Assembly (NCBI GenBank): GCA_003456765.1
Contig: DMOT01000062.1
Coordinates: forward strand, 1-5,416
Direction of reading: 5' to 3'
DNA from: Bacillota bacterium
Lineage (GTDB): Bacteria; Bacillota; DTU025
Length of the DNA stretch: 5,416 bases
The position numbers were made by a program, and so were the translations under genes. The notes under the pieces are model-generated. The model was not told the origin of the DNA. It saw only the letters and a program-made list of their open reading frames with translations, and did not search any database. Below, in pieces: positions 1 to 5,402 of the stretch. How positions within the stretch are numbered: the stretch's first letter is position 1; the number at the start of each line of letters is the position of its first letter.

Positions 1-419
1 TCTGTTGCTATTTTTTTTTCTTTAACAGTGCCGGCACCCCCGGAGTCCCTCCCTAGTCCCCTCGTCGGCGTCTCAAGTTTTGTATAAGAGCCGTTCTCAA
101 CACCGCCCCCTCCTCCTTGGGCCCCCCTCAATGTTTCCTCCCCGCCGCAGACCTGGCACGCATCGCCTGCCACAGTTACGATCTCCCGCCCCTCGGCCTC
201 CAGGACTCCAACAGTCTGGCACCATGGATCATCGCAGGCGCGATAGAATTCCCTTGTGAGAACCTCACGGACCCGTGATAGCTTCTTCACCGCTATGTTC
301 TTCTTCCGGTGGTTTGTGAGGCCGTAGCGCACCAGCGCCTCCCGAGCAGTCCGACTGGAAGCTATAGTATTGAACCCTTCCTCCGCCAATAGAGCACCGA
401 TAGGCATGTCCTGTGCCAT
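1..419 (-). CDS. Partial protein with HTH-like N-terminus and putative zinc ribbon (C-terminus beyond left edge)
   Basis: The minus frame is open from 419 to the left edge (139 whole codons, no stop), so the C-terminus is missing. The sequence is protein-like. Residues ~1-50 are helical and basic (TAREALVRYGLTNHRKKN at ~24-41), like a DNA-binding or HTH segment. C62-x4-C67 and C88-x2-C91 (CQVCGG) could form a zinc ribbon. From memory, and weakly, a CxVCGG ribbon of this kind precedes a Rossmann-like domain in some hypothetical proteins of Actinobacteria and Chloroflexi; this cannot be confirmed here. I chose ATG 419 because GGAGGGAGG lies 9 nt upstream. The frame stays open further upstream, with ATGs at 494, 512 and 545; the added residues (GGRLTQMAQDM) also look HTH-like, so a longer start is possible. 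Residues after ~100 are Gly-rich low complexity. The gene is divergent from the HEPN-MNT pair. Function unknown. Confidence 0.65.
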   Translation of the reverse strand, partial: MAQDMPIGALLAEEGFNTIASSRTAREALVRYGLTNHRKKNIAVKKLSRVREVLTREFYRACDDPWCQTVGVLEAEGREIVTVAGDACQVCGGEETLRGAQGGGGGVENGSYTKLETPTRGLGRDSGGAGTVKEKKIAT

Positions 420-428
420 CTGCGTCAG

Positions 429-437
429 CCTCCCTCC
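429..437 (-). promoter_or_regulatory. Shine-Dalgarno site supporting the start at 419
   Basis: The minus strand reads GGAGGGAGG here, 9 nt before ATG 419. It is the only strong ribosome site among the in-frame start candidates at 419, 494, 512 and 545. The caveat is that the same bases would read Gly-Gly-Arg if translation began further upstream. Confidence 0.55.
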
Positions 438-576
438 ATAGTTCCGGTGACACAAGGATAGCAGATGGCCCCGGCACAGACTTGTCGCTGCCATGCTGCT
501 TTGGAAGGGCATCGCCCCATAAGTGCAGAATAGATAAGGAGCCATGTCGATCCCTAGTCTCAAGGGGGTGTAATTG

Positions 577-1020
577 ATGCCAGCTAACTCTGGTACTGGC
601 CCAGTCTGTTTCGATTGGGATGAGTATGAGCGTTGGATGAGGCAGGCAACCGACACATTAGAATCGGCCAAGGTCGACGCAGACCATGCCTTCTTCAATT
701 GGGCATGCTTCAAGGCGCAACAAGCTGGAGAATACGCGATCAAAGCAATCCTTCACGGTTTGGGCTACCCAGCAATTGGACACTCTATAGTGGTTCTAGC
801 GGACAGGCTCAAAGGGCTGGATGTGGAGATCGGCGATTCCCTGATGGCTGATGCCCGCCTCCTGGACAGGCACTACATCCCACCACGCTACCCTAACTCA
901 TATCCATCAGGCAGTCCACTCGACTACTACGACGACCCCACGTCCCAGCAGGCGATAGAGGCATCTCGTCGAGTATTGCGCTTTGTAGAAAACCTGGCCA
1001 ACGAGGCAATGGAGGCCTAA
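577..1020 (+). CDS. HEPN domain protein, HepT-like RNase toxin
   Basis: 147-aa HEPN-domain protein (COG2250/PF05168 type). Members paired with MNT proteins act as RNase toxins in the cytoplasm. Visible signatures are the helix FKAQQAGEYAIKA (45-57), a GHS turn (~68-70), and the RHYIPPRYPN stretch (~98-107) followed by an SGSPLDYYDDP loop and a final helix. R94-x4-H99 fits the HEPN catalytic consensus Rx4-6H. Length is normal for the family. ATG 577 is preferred over TTG 574: AAGGGGGTG at 562-570 gives 8 nt spacing to ATG but only 5 to TTG. The MNT gene follows after 5 nt, so the two are surely co-transcribed. In the characterised Shewanella HepT/MntA pair the antitoxin adds AMP to a tyrosine near the catalytic motif; Y100 and Y105 are the obvious candidates here by position (inference). 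Assignment to HEPN is strong; toxicity is inferred from the family. Confidence 0.9.
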   Translation: MPANSGTGPVCFDWDEYERWMRQATDTLESAKVDADHAFFNWACFKAQQAGEYAIKAILHGLGYPAIGHSIVVLADRLKGLDVEIGDSLMADARLLDRHYIPPRYPNSYPSGSPLDYYDDPTSQQAIEASRRVLRFVENLANEAMEA

Positions 1021-1025
1021 GTTTC

Positions 1026-1424
1026 ATGCAGAAAGCTCTTGAGCGAAGAAAGATGGAGCGACGCATGATGATAGATCTTGCGCGGGCATATGTTGATCAG
1101 ATCATGACCCGCAAGGCCGAGCCAGTGAAAGTGCTAGCCAGTGCAGTGATTGGTTCTGTCGCCAGGGGAGATTTCAACCAGGCCAGCGACATCGACATGA
1201 TCATTATCTCAGACAATCTGCCCGATAACCCTCTTGCCAGATCAGAGCTCCTTTATCGCGACATCCCCCCAAAGATTGAACCAAAGGCGTTCACCCCCGC
1301 TGAATTCCGCCAAATGGTCGAAAAGAAGAATCCCCTGGCAGTATCAGCCCTCACATACGGAGTTGTGCTGTGCGACACAGATGGACTCTTCGAACGAGGC
1401 AAGTCTCCCTTGGGGCAAGATTAA
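1026..1424 (+). CDS. MNT-domain nucleotidyltransferase, MntA-like antitoxin
   Basis: 132-aa minimal nucleotidyltransferase (COG1708/PF01909 fold). The signature GSx10DxD is complete: G43-S44, then D55 and D57, inside GSVARGDFNQASDID, followed by a hydrophobic strand. E85 (KIEPKAF) sits about where a third acidic residue is expected and may complete metal binding. Residues 1-35 form a basic helical lead. In HEPN-MNT modules this enzyme neutralises the HEPN RNase by AMPylating it. It lies 5 nt after the HEPN stop, with GGAGG at 1011-1015 (inside the end of the HEPN gene) and 10 nt spacing to ATG 1026, so expression is coupled. The last 4 bases overlap the convergent S41 peptidase gene. An intact active site argues against decay. 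The identification is firm; pairing with the upstream gene is established for the family and supported by the spacing. Confidence 0.92.
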   Translation: MQKALERRKMERRMMIDLARAYVDQIMTRKAEPVKVLASAVIGSVARGDFNQASDIDMIIISDNLPDNPLARSELLYRDIPPKIEPKAFTPAEFRQMVEKKNPLAVSALTYGVVLCDTDGLFERGKSPLGQD

Positions 1425-2986
1425 GGGTTAAGCAAGCCTTCAAGTGGATTGGACTCCCTAGCCTCCCCAGCCTCCATAACCAGGTGCTTTTCTAGAAACG
1501 CCTTCACTCTATCCAGGGCCTTATCGGGGTCGACCCAGAAATCCGGGAGCAGCCCCAGCCCATCCCTATTATCCAGGTCTTCATAAGGAGTCAACATCAC
1601 CGGCACGCTCATGCCAAGCTTCGAGAATGGCAGATAGCACAGCGCCACATTGCCCGTCAACAGCGCCCCTCGGGTATTGGCGCCTATGAAGACTACGTTA
1701 TCCATATGACGCAAGCTGAGCACGAGGCCTTCAGCTGCCGAAGCTATGAATGAGTCGGTAATCACTGCTATGAATGGATCGTTGGAAACAGTCGTTCCGG
1801 CCCCGTGGTAAATCCGACTCCAACCCGGGTGCGGTGAACTGTCATCTCGTCCAAGAAGAGCTGCTGCATCAGCAAGCGTCTGCGATGAGGACAGATAGTG
1901 CCTGAGGGTATTGGCGTACAAGGCCACGGCAGTGACGGTGGTCAGTTTGGCAGAAACCTGTTGCGCTTTGGCCGTTTGGAGCAATAGCCGCCACACCCAC
2001 CTGGCAGGATACGTTGAATCTCCTCCAGGGTTTGACCTCAAATCGAGAACGATCACAGGCTCATCCCGCAAACGCCCGGCATCTTCTACAAATGCGTTGA
2101 GGTAGTCAAGGTTGGCTGCAGTCGGCCCAAAGCTGCGACTCGCCACAAGCGGCACCTCGCCCATCTGACCGAGCTCGTAGGCTGGTCCTGCCAGCCTGCC
2201 AGATTTCATCGGCTCAAGTTGCATCCTCTCTGCGTGACCGTCTTCGTACTCAATGCTTATTGAAATACCCTCGCTCAGCTCGGGACGTATCACCCCTGGT
2301 ATGTATACTATGTCTCCGTCGCAGTTGATTGAGGGCTTGAGGTGCTTGGAGGGGGCTGCGCCCTCAATCGATAACACCCTACAAGCAGCGCCATCTTGAG
2401 TGGCGTAAAACCCATGCTCATCCAAGTGAAACTCGCGCTCTGGATTCCAGAACAGCACGTAGTACTTGCACAACCTGGTCCGTCCCAGGCTGAGATGGCC
2501 GTCCTGGATGAATCCTAAGTGGCTACAGATGATGGACTCATACTCATTCTGAAGAATATCCTCTGACCGACAGCTCAACTCCTCGAGTATCCTGGCTTTC
2601 GCGGCGCCGAACGCATCGTCGCCCCCGAAGTACTGGTAGCCTGCGTATCCGTACTTGAACACCCGGAAGATGAAATCGACTTCCGCCGCAGCATCTTCCG
2701 GGCTGATGGCATGTGGCATGTCGTCAGGGCTCGTAGGCTCACTCCGGAGCTCATCAGCAGAGAGTTCATCTTCAAAGTCGTGGTAGGGATACAGCAAACT
2801 CTGAAAGGCCCTGTACAAGCCAGGATCGTACATGTCGGCAGGTTTCGGCCGGTTCGCGTTCGCGATTGCCAGCGCAGCGGGTTCCAGAACTACGCAGGTA
2901 CAGCTCTGGCCTGAGGGACCTTCGAAAACAGGCATCAAGAGCATACAAAGGGTCAGTCCCGAACAAAGCCATCTCACAAGACGCAA
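1421..2986 (-). CDS. Exported S41-family (tricorn/CTP-type) serine peptidase
   Basis: 521-aa protein from the chosen TTG start. Residues 1-7 are basic, ~8-21 hydrophobic, then PSGQS: a Sec-type signal peptide, so it acts outside the membrane. Peptidase signatures in order: QDGH (161-164), which resembles the DGH(T) seen N-terminally in many S41 proteins; VIVLDLRSNPGGDS (311-324), the conserved strand and Gly-Gly turn; TDSFIASAAEG (410-420), whose S416 in the ASAAE context matches the nucleophile position; GANTRG (435-440); and GLLPDFWVD (478-486), the usual terminal PD motif. The GKG lysine of bacterial CtpA-type enzymes is absent (GANTRGALL instead), so a tricorn/IRBP-like catalytic set is more likely. 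No PDZ domain is obvious. The frame stays open to ATG 3157, but only TTG 2986 has a good ribosome site and places the signal peptide at the N-terminus. The substrate is unknown. Confidence 0.88.
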   Translation of the reverse strand: MRLVRWLCSGLTLCMLLMPVFEGPSGQSCTCVVLEPAALAIANANRPKPADMYDPGLYRAFQSLLYPYHDFEDELSADELRSEPTSPDDMPHAISPEDAAAEVDFIFRVFKYGYAGYQYFGGDDAFGAAKARILEELSCRSEDILQNEYESIICSHLGFIQDGHLSLGRTRLCKYYVLFWNPEREFHLDEHGFYATQDGAACRVLSIEGAAPSKHLKPSINCDGDIVYIPGVIRPELSEGISISIEYEDGHAERMQLEPMKSGRLAGPAYELGQMGEVPLVASRSFGPTAANLDYLNAFVEDAGRLRDEPVIVLDLRSNPGGDSTYPARWVWRLLLQTAKAQQVSAKLTTVTAVALYANTLRHYLSSSQTLADAAALLGRDDSSPHPGWSRIYHGAGTTVSNDPFIAVITDSFIASAAEGLVLSLRHMDNVVFIGANTRGALLTGNVALCYLPFSKLGMSVPVMLTPYEDLDNRDGLGLLPDFWVDPDKALDRVKAFLEKHLVMEAGEARESNPLEGLLNP

Positions 2987-2993
2987 TCCGAAC

Positions 2994-3000
2994 CCTCCTT
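2994..3000 (-). promoter_or_regulatory. Shine-Dalgarno site that decides the TTG start of the S41 peptidase
   Basis: Perfect AAGGAGG on the minus strand, 7 nt before TTG 2986 in the peptidase frame. The upstream ATG at 3157 in the same frame has no comparable site, and starting there would bury the signal peptide about 57 residues inside the protein. Confidence 0.75.
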
Positions 3001-3013
3001 GCGCCAATCGCCC

Positions 3014-3032
3014 CTTGTCCAATATCGACAAG
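3014..3032. repeat. Inverted repeat in the S41 peptidase leader
   Basis: CTTGTC and GACAAG arms (6 bp) separated by 7 nt (CAATATC), 27 nt upstream of the peptidase TTG. The position just before a Shine-Dalgarno site could suit an operator or a small leader hairpin, but six base pairs can occur by chance. Confidence 0.3.
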
Positions 3033-3198
3033 CTGGATGCATCATGCAAGTAATAGAATGACTTCGTGCTTCGAACGCCAAGTGAATGCAGCACATGATT
3101 CAATGCATGTACCACCATAGAGCTGGCGAACTGGGGACTTGTGAAAGGCAGCGACATGTAGATCGCAGCATGAAGAGAATCTTCAGACTATGCCCTTG

Positions 3199-3555
3199 TC
3201 ATCTCTGGACTGCTTCTTCAATGCGCTGAAGAAGTTCAAGAGCATCCTGAATGTCATCGCAGGTAGGTTCAATGGCACTGTATCGCGCTTTTCTGCTCAG
3301 ATCTTCAAGCGTTTGATAATTTCCAAACGATCCGCGCAAATAGCTGCAAATGTGTTGCTTTCGTTCGTCATGATTCTGTATGTCTATGATTCCCTTTCGT
3401 GCTGCTAGCGCCATATCCACCAGGTGAAGAGCCCTGTAGAAGGCTATGGTTATTACCCAATCCGGATATGCAGTCTCAGCGGGACTCATTATGCGCTCAG
3501 CCAGCAACTGGGCATTACGCTCTGCCTGCCATTCATGTTGGTTCGCATAGGCCAT
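3199..3555 (-). CDS. HEPN-like protein, last gene of a three-gene operon
   Basis: 118-aa, mostly helical protein. Its pattern DWVITIAFYRALHLVDMAL (32-50), then NHDERKQHI (61-69), then a YQTLEDLSRKARY stretch (80-92) matches HEPN-like proteins that carry A-Y-Y-A-A-L-H, H-x2-R and S-R-x-A-R-Y elements. A strict Rx4-6H motif is not present; candidate residues are R41, H44, H62, R65, R88 and R91. Family membership is therefore likely and RNase activity only possible. It is unrelated in sequence to the HEPN protein at 577-1020, apart from the fold. GGAGG at 3564-3568 stands 8 nt before ATG 3555. The start codon directly abuts the TAG stop of the 190-codon gene (TAGATG), so the two are translationally coupled. 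In toxin-antitoxin logic this would be the effector and the upstream genes its controllers; that role is inference. Confidence 0.7.
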   Translation of the reverse strand: MAYANQHEWQAERNAQLLAERIMSPAETAYPDWVITIAFYRALHLVDMALAARKGIIDIQNHDERKQHICSYLRGSFGNYQTLEDLSRKARYSAIEPTCDDIQDALELLQRIEEAVQR

Positions 3556-4128
3556 CTAGATCGCCTCCGTATCAACCCTAACAGCGTGTTCAGGCAGAGG
3601 GCAGTAGTATGCTTCTCTAGGATCTAGAGTCATCAAGTCAACCGACAACGTCGGATGCAAGTCGAGCAAATCAGCCATGGCATCGCCTACTGCAACCCGT
3701 TCGTCAATACAGGGCCTCTCTGCAAATAGCACCCTAATTACCAGCTGGTGTACTCGTTCATCAGGGATGCAATAAACCGCAGCAGTAATGCCCCTTTCCG
3801 TCAAGAGCCTAACGAAATCACTGGCCGCCTGCTGACGTAAGTCACCACTTTGATGCATTTCATCCACCCCACATCGCGGCCCCGGCTTCGCGGCCCAATC
3901 CCCGAGAGATTTGCGTAGCGCTTCATAAAGCTCCGGATGATGCATGATACAGCTTCCCAGCGATACTAATATCTTTCGATTCTCTTCAGGGCCTGCCTCA
4001 GAAGCCTTCCGCCAAATTCGGATGTCAACAGCAGTGCCACGCTCTAGATCCAAGCTCTTTGAACCAGCGGTCCATTGGTGATGAGCCAAATTCTCTTCTC
4101 TAGGTCTATTATTCACCAACAAGGTCAC
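3556..4128 (-). CDS. Unrecognised 190-aa protein coupled to the HEPN-like gene
   Basis: Not recognised. GTG start at 4128 in a GTGA overlap with the upstream gene's stop (4125-4127); GGAGG lies 4 nt before the GTG. Soluble, with no signal peptide or membrane segment. The N-terminal ~40 residues are polar; residues 48-80 look helical. Residues 100-111 form a helix leading into a strand-turn-strand, AAVYCIPDERVHQLVIRVLFAE (116-137), then a helix and a strand (DAMADLLDLHPTLSVDLMTLDP, 149-170), and a tail with PLPEHAVRV. This C-terminal layout faintly recalls the last helix and strand of MNT nucleotidyltransferases, but no GSx10DxD motif is present, so no such activity should be assumed. Its position directly before the HEPN-like gene suggests a partner, perhaps an antitoxin (inference). 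The IPDERVHQLV segment resembles one in the upstream small protein. Confidence 0.75.
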   Translation of the reverse strand: MTLLVNNRPREENLAHHQWTAGSKSLDLERGTAVDIRIWRKASEAGPEENRKILVSLGSCIMHHPELYEALRKSLGDWAAKPGPRCGVDEMHQSGDLRQQAASDFVRLLTERGITAAVYCIPDERVHQLVIRVLFAERPCIDERVAVGDAMADLLDLHPTLSVDLMTLDPREAYYCPLPEHAVRVDTEAI

Positions 4129-4433
4129 TCGTCCTCCGCCTCCCCTTGGGGTTCCACGCTCTCCTCATCACCTTCATTCGATGGTTGGAGATAGCCTAAC
4201 TCGATTCCCATATGGTCGCAGTAGTCGATAGCCGCAGATGCCACCGACAACACAAAACTCTCTATGCGATCATCGGGAATGCGTATCCGTGCATGAACAC
4301 GTACGGTTTCACTAGCCTCCCAGGCCCCGAGATCAACAACGAAACCGCGATCGAATGGTTCAATGCGCCAGGTGTTCGCTTCCTTCGGCTCGGCAAACGT
4401 GTCTGGGATCAGCTCCCTAAAGCTGCTCGTCAC
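4125..4433 (-). CDS. Unrecognised 102-aa acidic-tailed protein, first gene of the operon
   Basis: Not recognised. The frame opens at 4472 with a TTG that has no ribosome site and lies one codon after a stop. GTG 4433 is preferred: GGGGGA (4440-4445) stands 6 nt before it. The protein then reads as strands (WRIEPFDRGFVVDLG, 22-36; VRVHARIRIP, 44-53), a helix (IESFVLSVASAAIDYCDHMG, 57-76), a short strand, and a strongly acidic tail of about 16 residues (EGDEESVEPQGEAEDE). There is no signal peptide or membrane segment. The stop overlaps the next gene's GTG by 3 bases (GTGA), so translation is coupled. The compact fold, charged tail and place at the head of a HEPN-ending operon would fit a small antitoxin or adaptor, but nothing in the sequence proves it. 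Coding status is supported by the coupling and the plausible composition. Confidence 0.65.
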   Translation of the reverse strand: MTSSFRELIPDTFAEPKEANTWRIEPFDRGFVVDLGAWEASETVRVHARIRIPDDRIESFVLSVASAAIDYCDHMGIELGYLQPSNEGDEESVEPQGEAEDE

Positions 4434-4439
4434 CTCATA

Positions 4440-4445
4440 TCCCCC
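4440..4445 (-). promoter_or_regulatory. Shine-Dalgarno-like site favouring GTG 4433
   Basis: GGGGGA on the minus strand, 6 nt before GTG 4433. It is the best ribosome site near the beginning of this frame; TTG 4472 has none. Confidence 0.45.
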
Positions 4446-4731
4446 AATGCATCTGTATACGTGAGTAAGCAAAACCTATGCCACAAAATGCCTATGGAAA
4501 CGAATGGGTATAATGCTTCAATGTCATATCATCTATTGAATTCTATGGGAATCGGTTGATTCCTCCTTCCATTATGTCTAGTCACTAGTGATTTATCGCT
4601 GAACATCTATGCCCAGTCAACGTACGTGAACCCACACGCCCTTATGTCAGGTACGCAGGTCTCCATAGACTTGACGCAGAAATGCGGCCAGGCCCGGCAC
4701 CTGCCGGGCCAGACCACAATGGAAGTCATAG
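4446..4731. other. Intergenic stretch between the HEPN-like operon and the SPOCS lipoprotein
   Basis: No gene is supported here. It contains the GC-rich hairpin (4691-4710) and the perfect 10-bp palindrome TCACTAGTGA (4582-4591). It also holds a lone minus-strand AAGGAGGA (4561-4568) with no ATG, GTG or TTG at a usable distance, and a TATAAT hexamer on the plus strand (4509-4514) with no matching -35 box or plus-strand gene. The promoter of the three-gene operon should be here, but I could not pick a convincing one. Confidence 0.5.
4691..4710. terminator. GC-rich hairpin after the SPOCS lipoprotein gene
   Basis: GGCCCGGC and GCCGGGCC form a perfect 8-bp stem with the 4-nt loop ACCT. It starts 21 nt after the lipoprotein stop codon in the direction of transcription, the right place for a terminator. 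Neither side has a real T-tract (only CATTTCT, about 7 nt beyond on the minus strand), so it may be a weak or factor-assisted terminator or an mRNA 3' stabiliser. Confidence 0.55.
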
Positions 4732-5307
4732 TCAACTATTGGGGCATACCAGCCGGCAGTCGAGTATGCGCTGGATCGATACGTTGATCCTCACGCATAG
4801 CCGTTCGTCCAAGGACCTGCCGTCGCACGAGAGCGTATCTGTCTCCGACGTAATGGTTAGCTGTTGGAATGCTACTGTGTCAGTCTCTACGATGCCCGGA
4901 ATCGGGATCTCACACGTGAATGGAATACGCACAAACCGTATCCTAGGAACCCCGCTAATATCCGTGTAGTTGATGAACTTGTCGACGTGGGCGTATACGA
5001 TTACCTTGCCGTTTAGGACCTGCACAAAATCGATGACACGAACCTTCGTGATCGTACCGAGCGTACGGGCGGGCGGGCATAGCTGAATAGTCCTCTCGTC
5101 ACACTTGGTGCACTCGCCGCAACCGACTATTGCGTAGATCGGCTCGCATGTGCATACTGGTGGAACCGGGCAACACTCAGCACCAATTTCGCCTTCAGTT
5201 GTAGGAATGTCAGATTCACTGGCTGAGCAGCTAATTGCGCCCAGGCCGAACACAAAGATCATGAGTATGGCAAGCACAGCCATGGCGCGAAACGCATGTT
5301 TGGGCAT
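4732..5307 (-). CDS. Cys-rich putative lipoprotein with SPOCS-like (DUF3794) domain
   Basis: 191-aa exported protein. Residues 4-7 are basic, then a hydrophobic run (MAVLAILMIFVFGLGA, 9-24) ends in GAISC, which fits the broad PROSITE lipobox (C27 as lipidated residue), although the -3 residue is A, not the usual L. Next come a short Ser/acidic spacer and a cysteine-rich segment: C45, C46, C52, C54, C63-x2-C66-x2-C69 and C77. Residues ~82-186 follow the SPOCS/DUF3794 pattern: a strand KVIVYAHVDKFINYTD, a VRIPFTCEIPIPGI segment, and the closing strand CVRINVSIQRILDC. That domain is found in spore-associated proteins of Firmicutes such as SipL, usually alongside other modules; a spore role is not shown here. 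ATG 5307 has GGAGG 11 nt upstream (5319-5323). The gene appears monocistronic, with a hairpin after its stop. SPOCS assignment is by pattern memory. Confidence 0.75.
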   Translation of the reverse strand: MPKHAFRAMAVLAILMIFVFGLGAISCSASESDIPTTEGEIGAECCPVPPVCTCEPIYAIVGCGECTKCDERTIQLCPPARTLGTITKVRVIDFVQVLNGKVIVYAHVDKFINYTDISGVPRIRFVRIPFTCEIPIPGIVETDTVAFQQLTITSETDTLSCDGRSLDERLCVRINVSIQRILDCRLVCPNS

Positions 5308-5402
5308 GTCGGTCTGTACCTCCTCAATGCCGGATTTGCTACAGGCTATGCGGACGTACCATCCCTCGCAACACAGCTAGAGGCACAATTAAAGGTCCCT
5401 AG

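Larger units (their letters stand above)
2987..3198. other. Intergenic gap between HEPN-like gene and S41 peptidase
   Basis: About 210 bases, transcribed leftward if the operon reads through. It is open in the peptidase frame but reads as non-coding leader. It holds the AAGGAGG site (2994-3000) and an inverted repeat (3014-3032). A weak minus-strand promoter-like pair, TTGGCG and TCTATT with an 18-nt spacer, lies roughly at 3057-3086; it matches 4 of 6 consensus bases in each box and is not reliable. A short hairpin, TGAAGA/TCTTCA with a 3-nt loop (3171-3185), just after the HEPN-like stop has no T-run, so it is not a convincing terminator. Confidence 0.4.

Noticed and set aside
265..477. 70-codon minus-strand open frame
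   Set aside because: It overlaps the partial gene ending at 419 in another frame. The other frame has a coherent, cysteine-patterned protein and a Shine-Dalgarno site; this one looks random.
574..576. TTG start for the HEPN toxin
   Set aside because: Only 5 nt from the ribosome site core, and the next codon is an ATG with better spacing.
3171..3185. Hairpin TGAAGA/TCTTCA as terminator of the HEPN-like operon
   Set aside because: AT-rich 6-bp stem with a 3-nt loop and no following T-run on the minus strand.
4509..4514. TATAAT as a plus-strand -10 box
   Set aside because: No TTGACA-like box at 16-18 nt and no plus-strand gene downstream.
4212..4559. 115-codon plus-strand open frame
   Set aside because: Antisense shadow of the 102-codon gene, with no ribosome site and no family-like pattern.
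4561..4568. AAGGAGGA on the minus strand as the ribosome site of a leader or small gene
   Set aside because: No ATG, GTG or TTG within usable distance, and the downstream frames stop within about ten codons.
4582..4591. TCACTAGTGA palindrome as an operator
   Set aside because: Ten bases, a single copy and no spaced partner; chance is a sufficient explanation.
4682..4969. 95-codon plus-strand open frame
   Set aside because: Starts in the GC hairpin and runs antisense to the SPOCS-like domain; low-complexity, proline-rich start.
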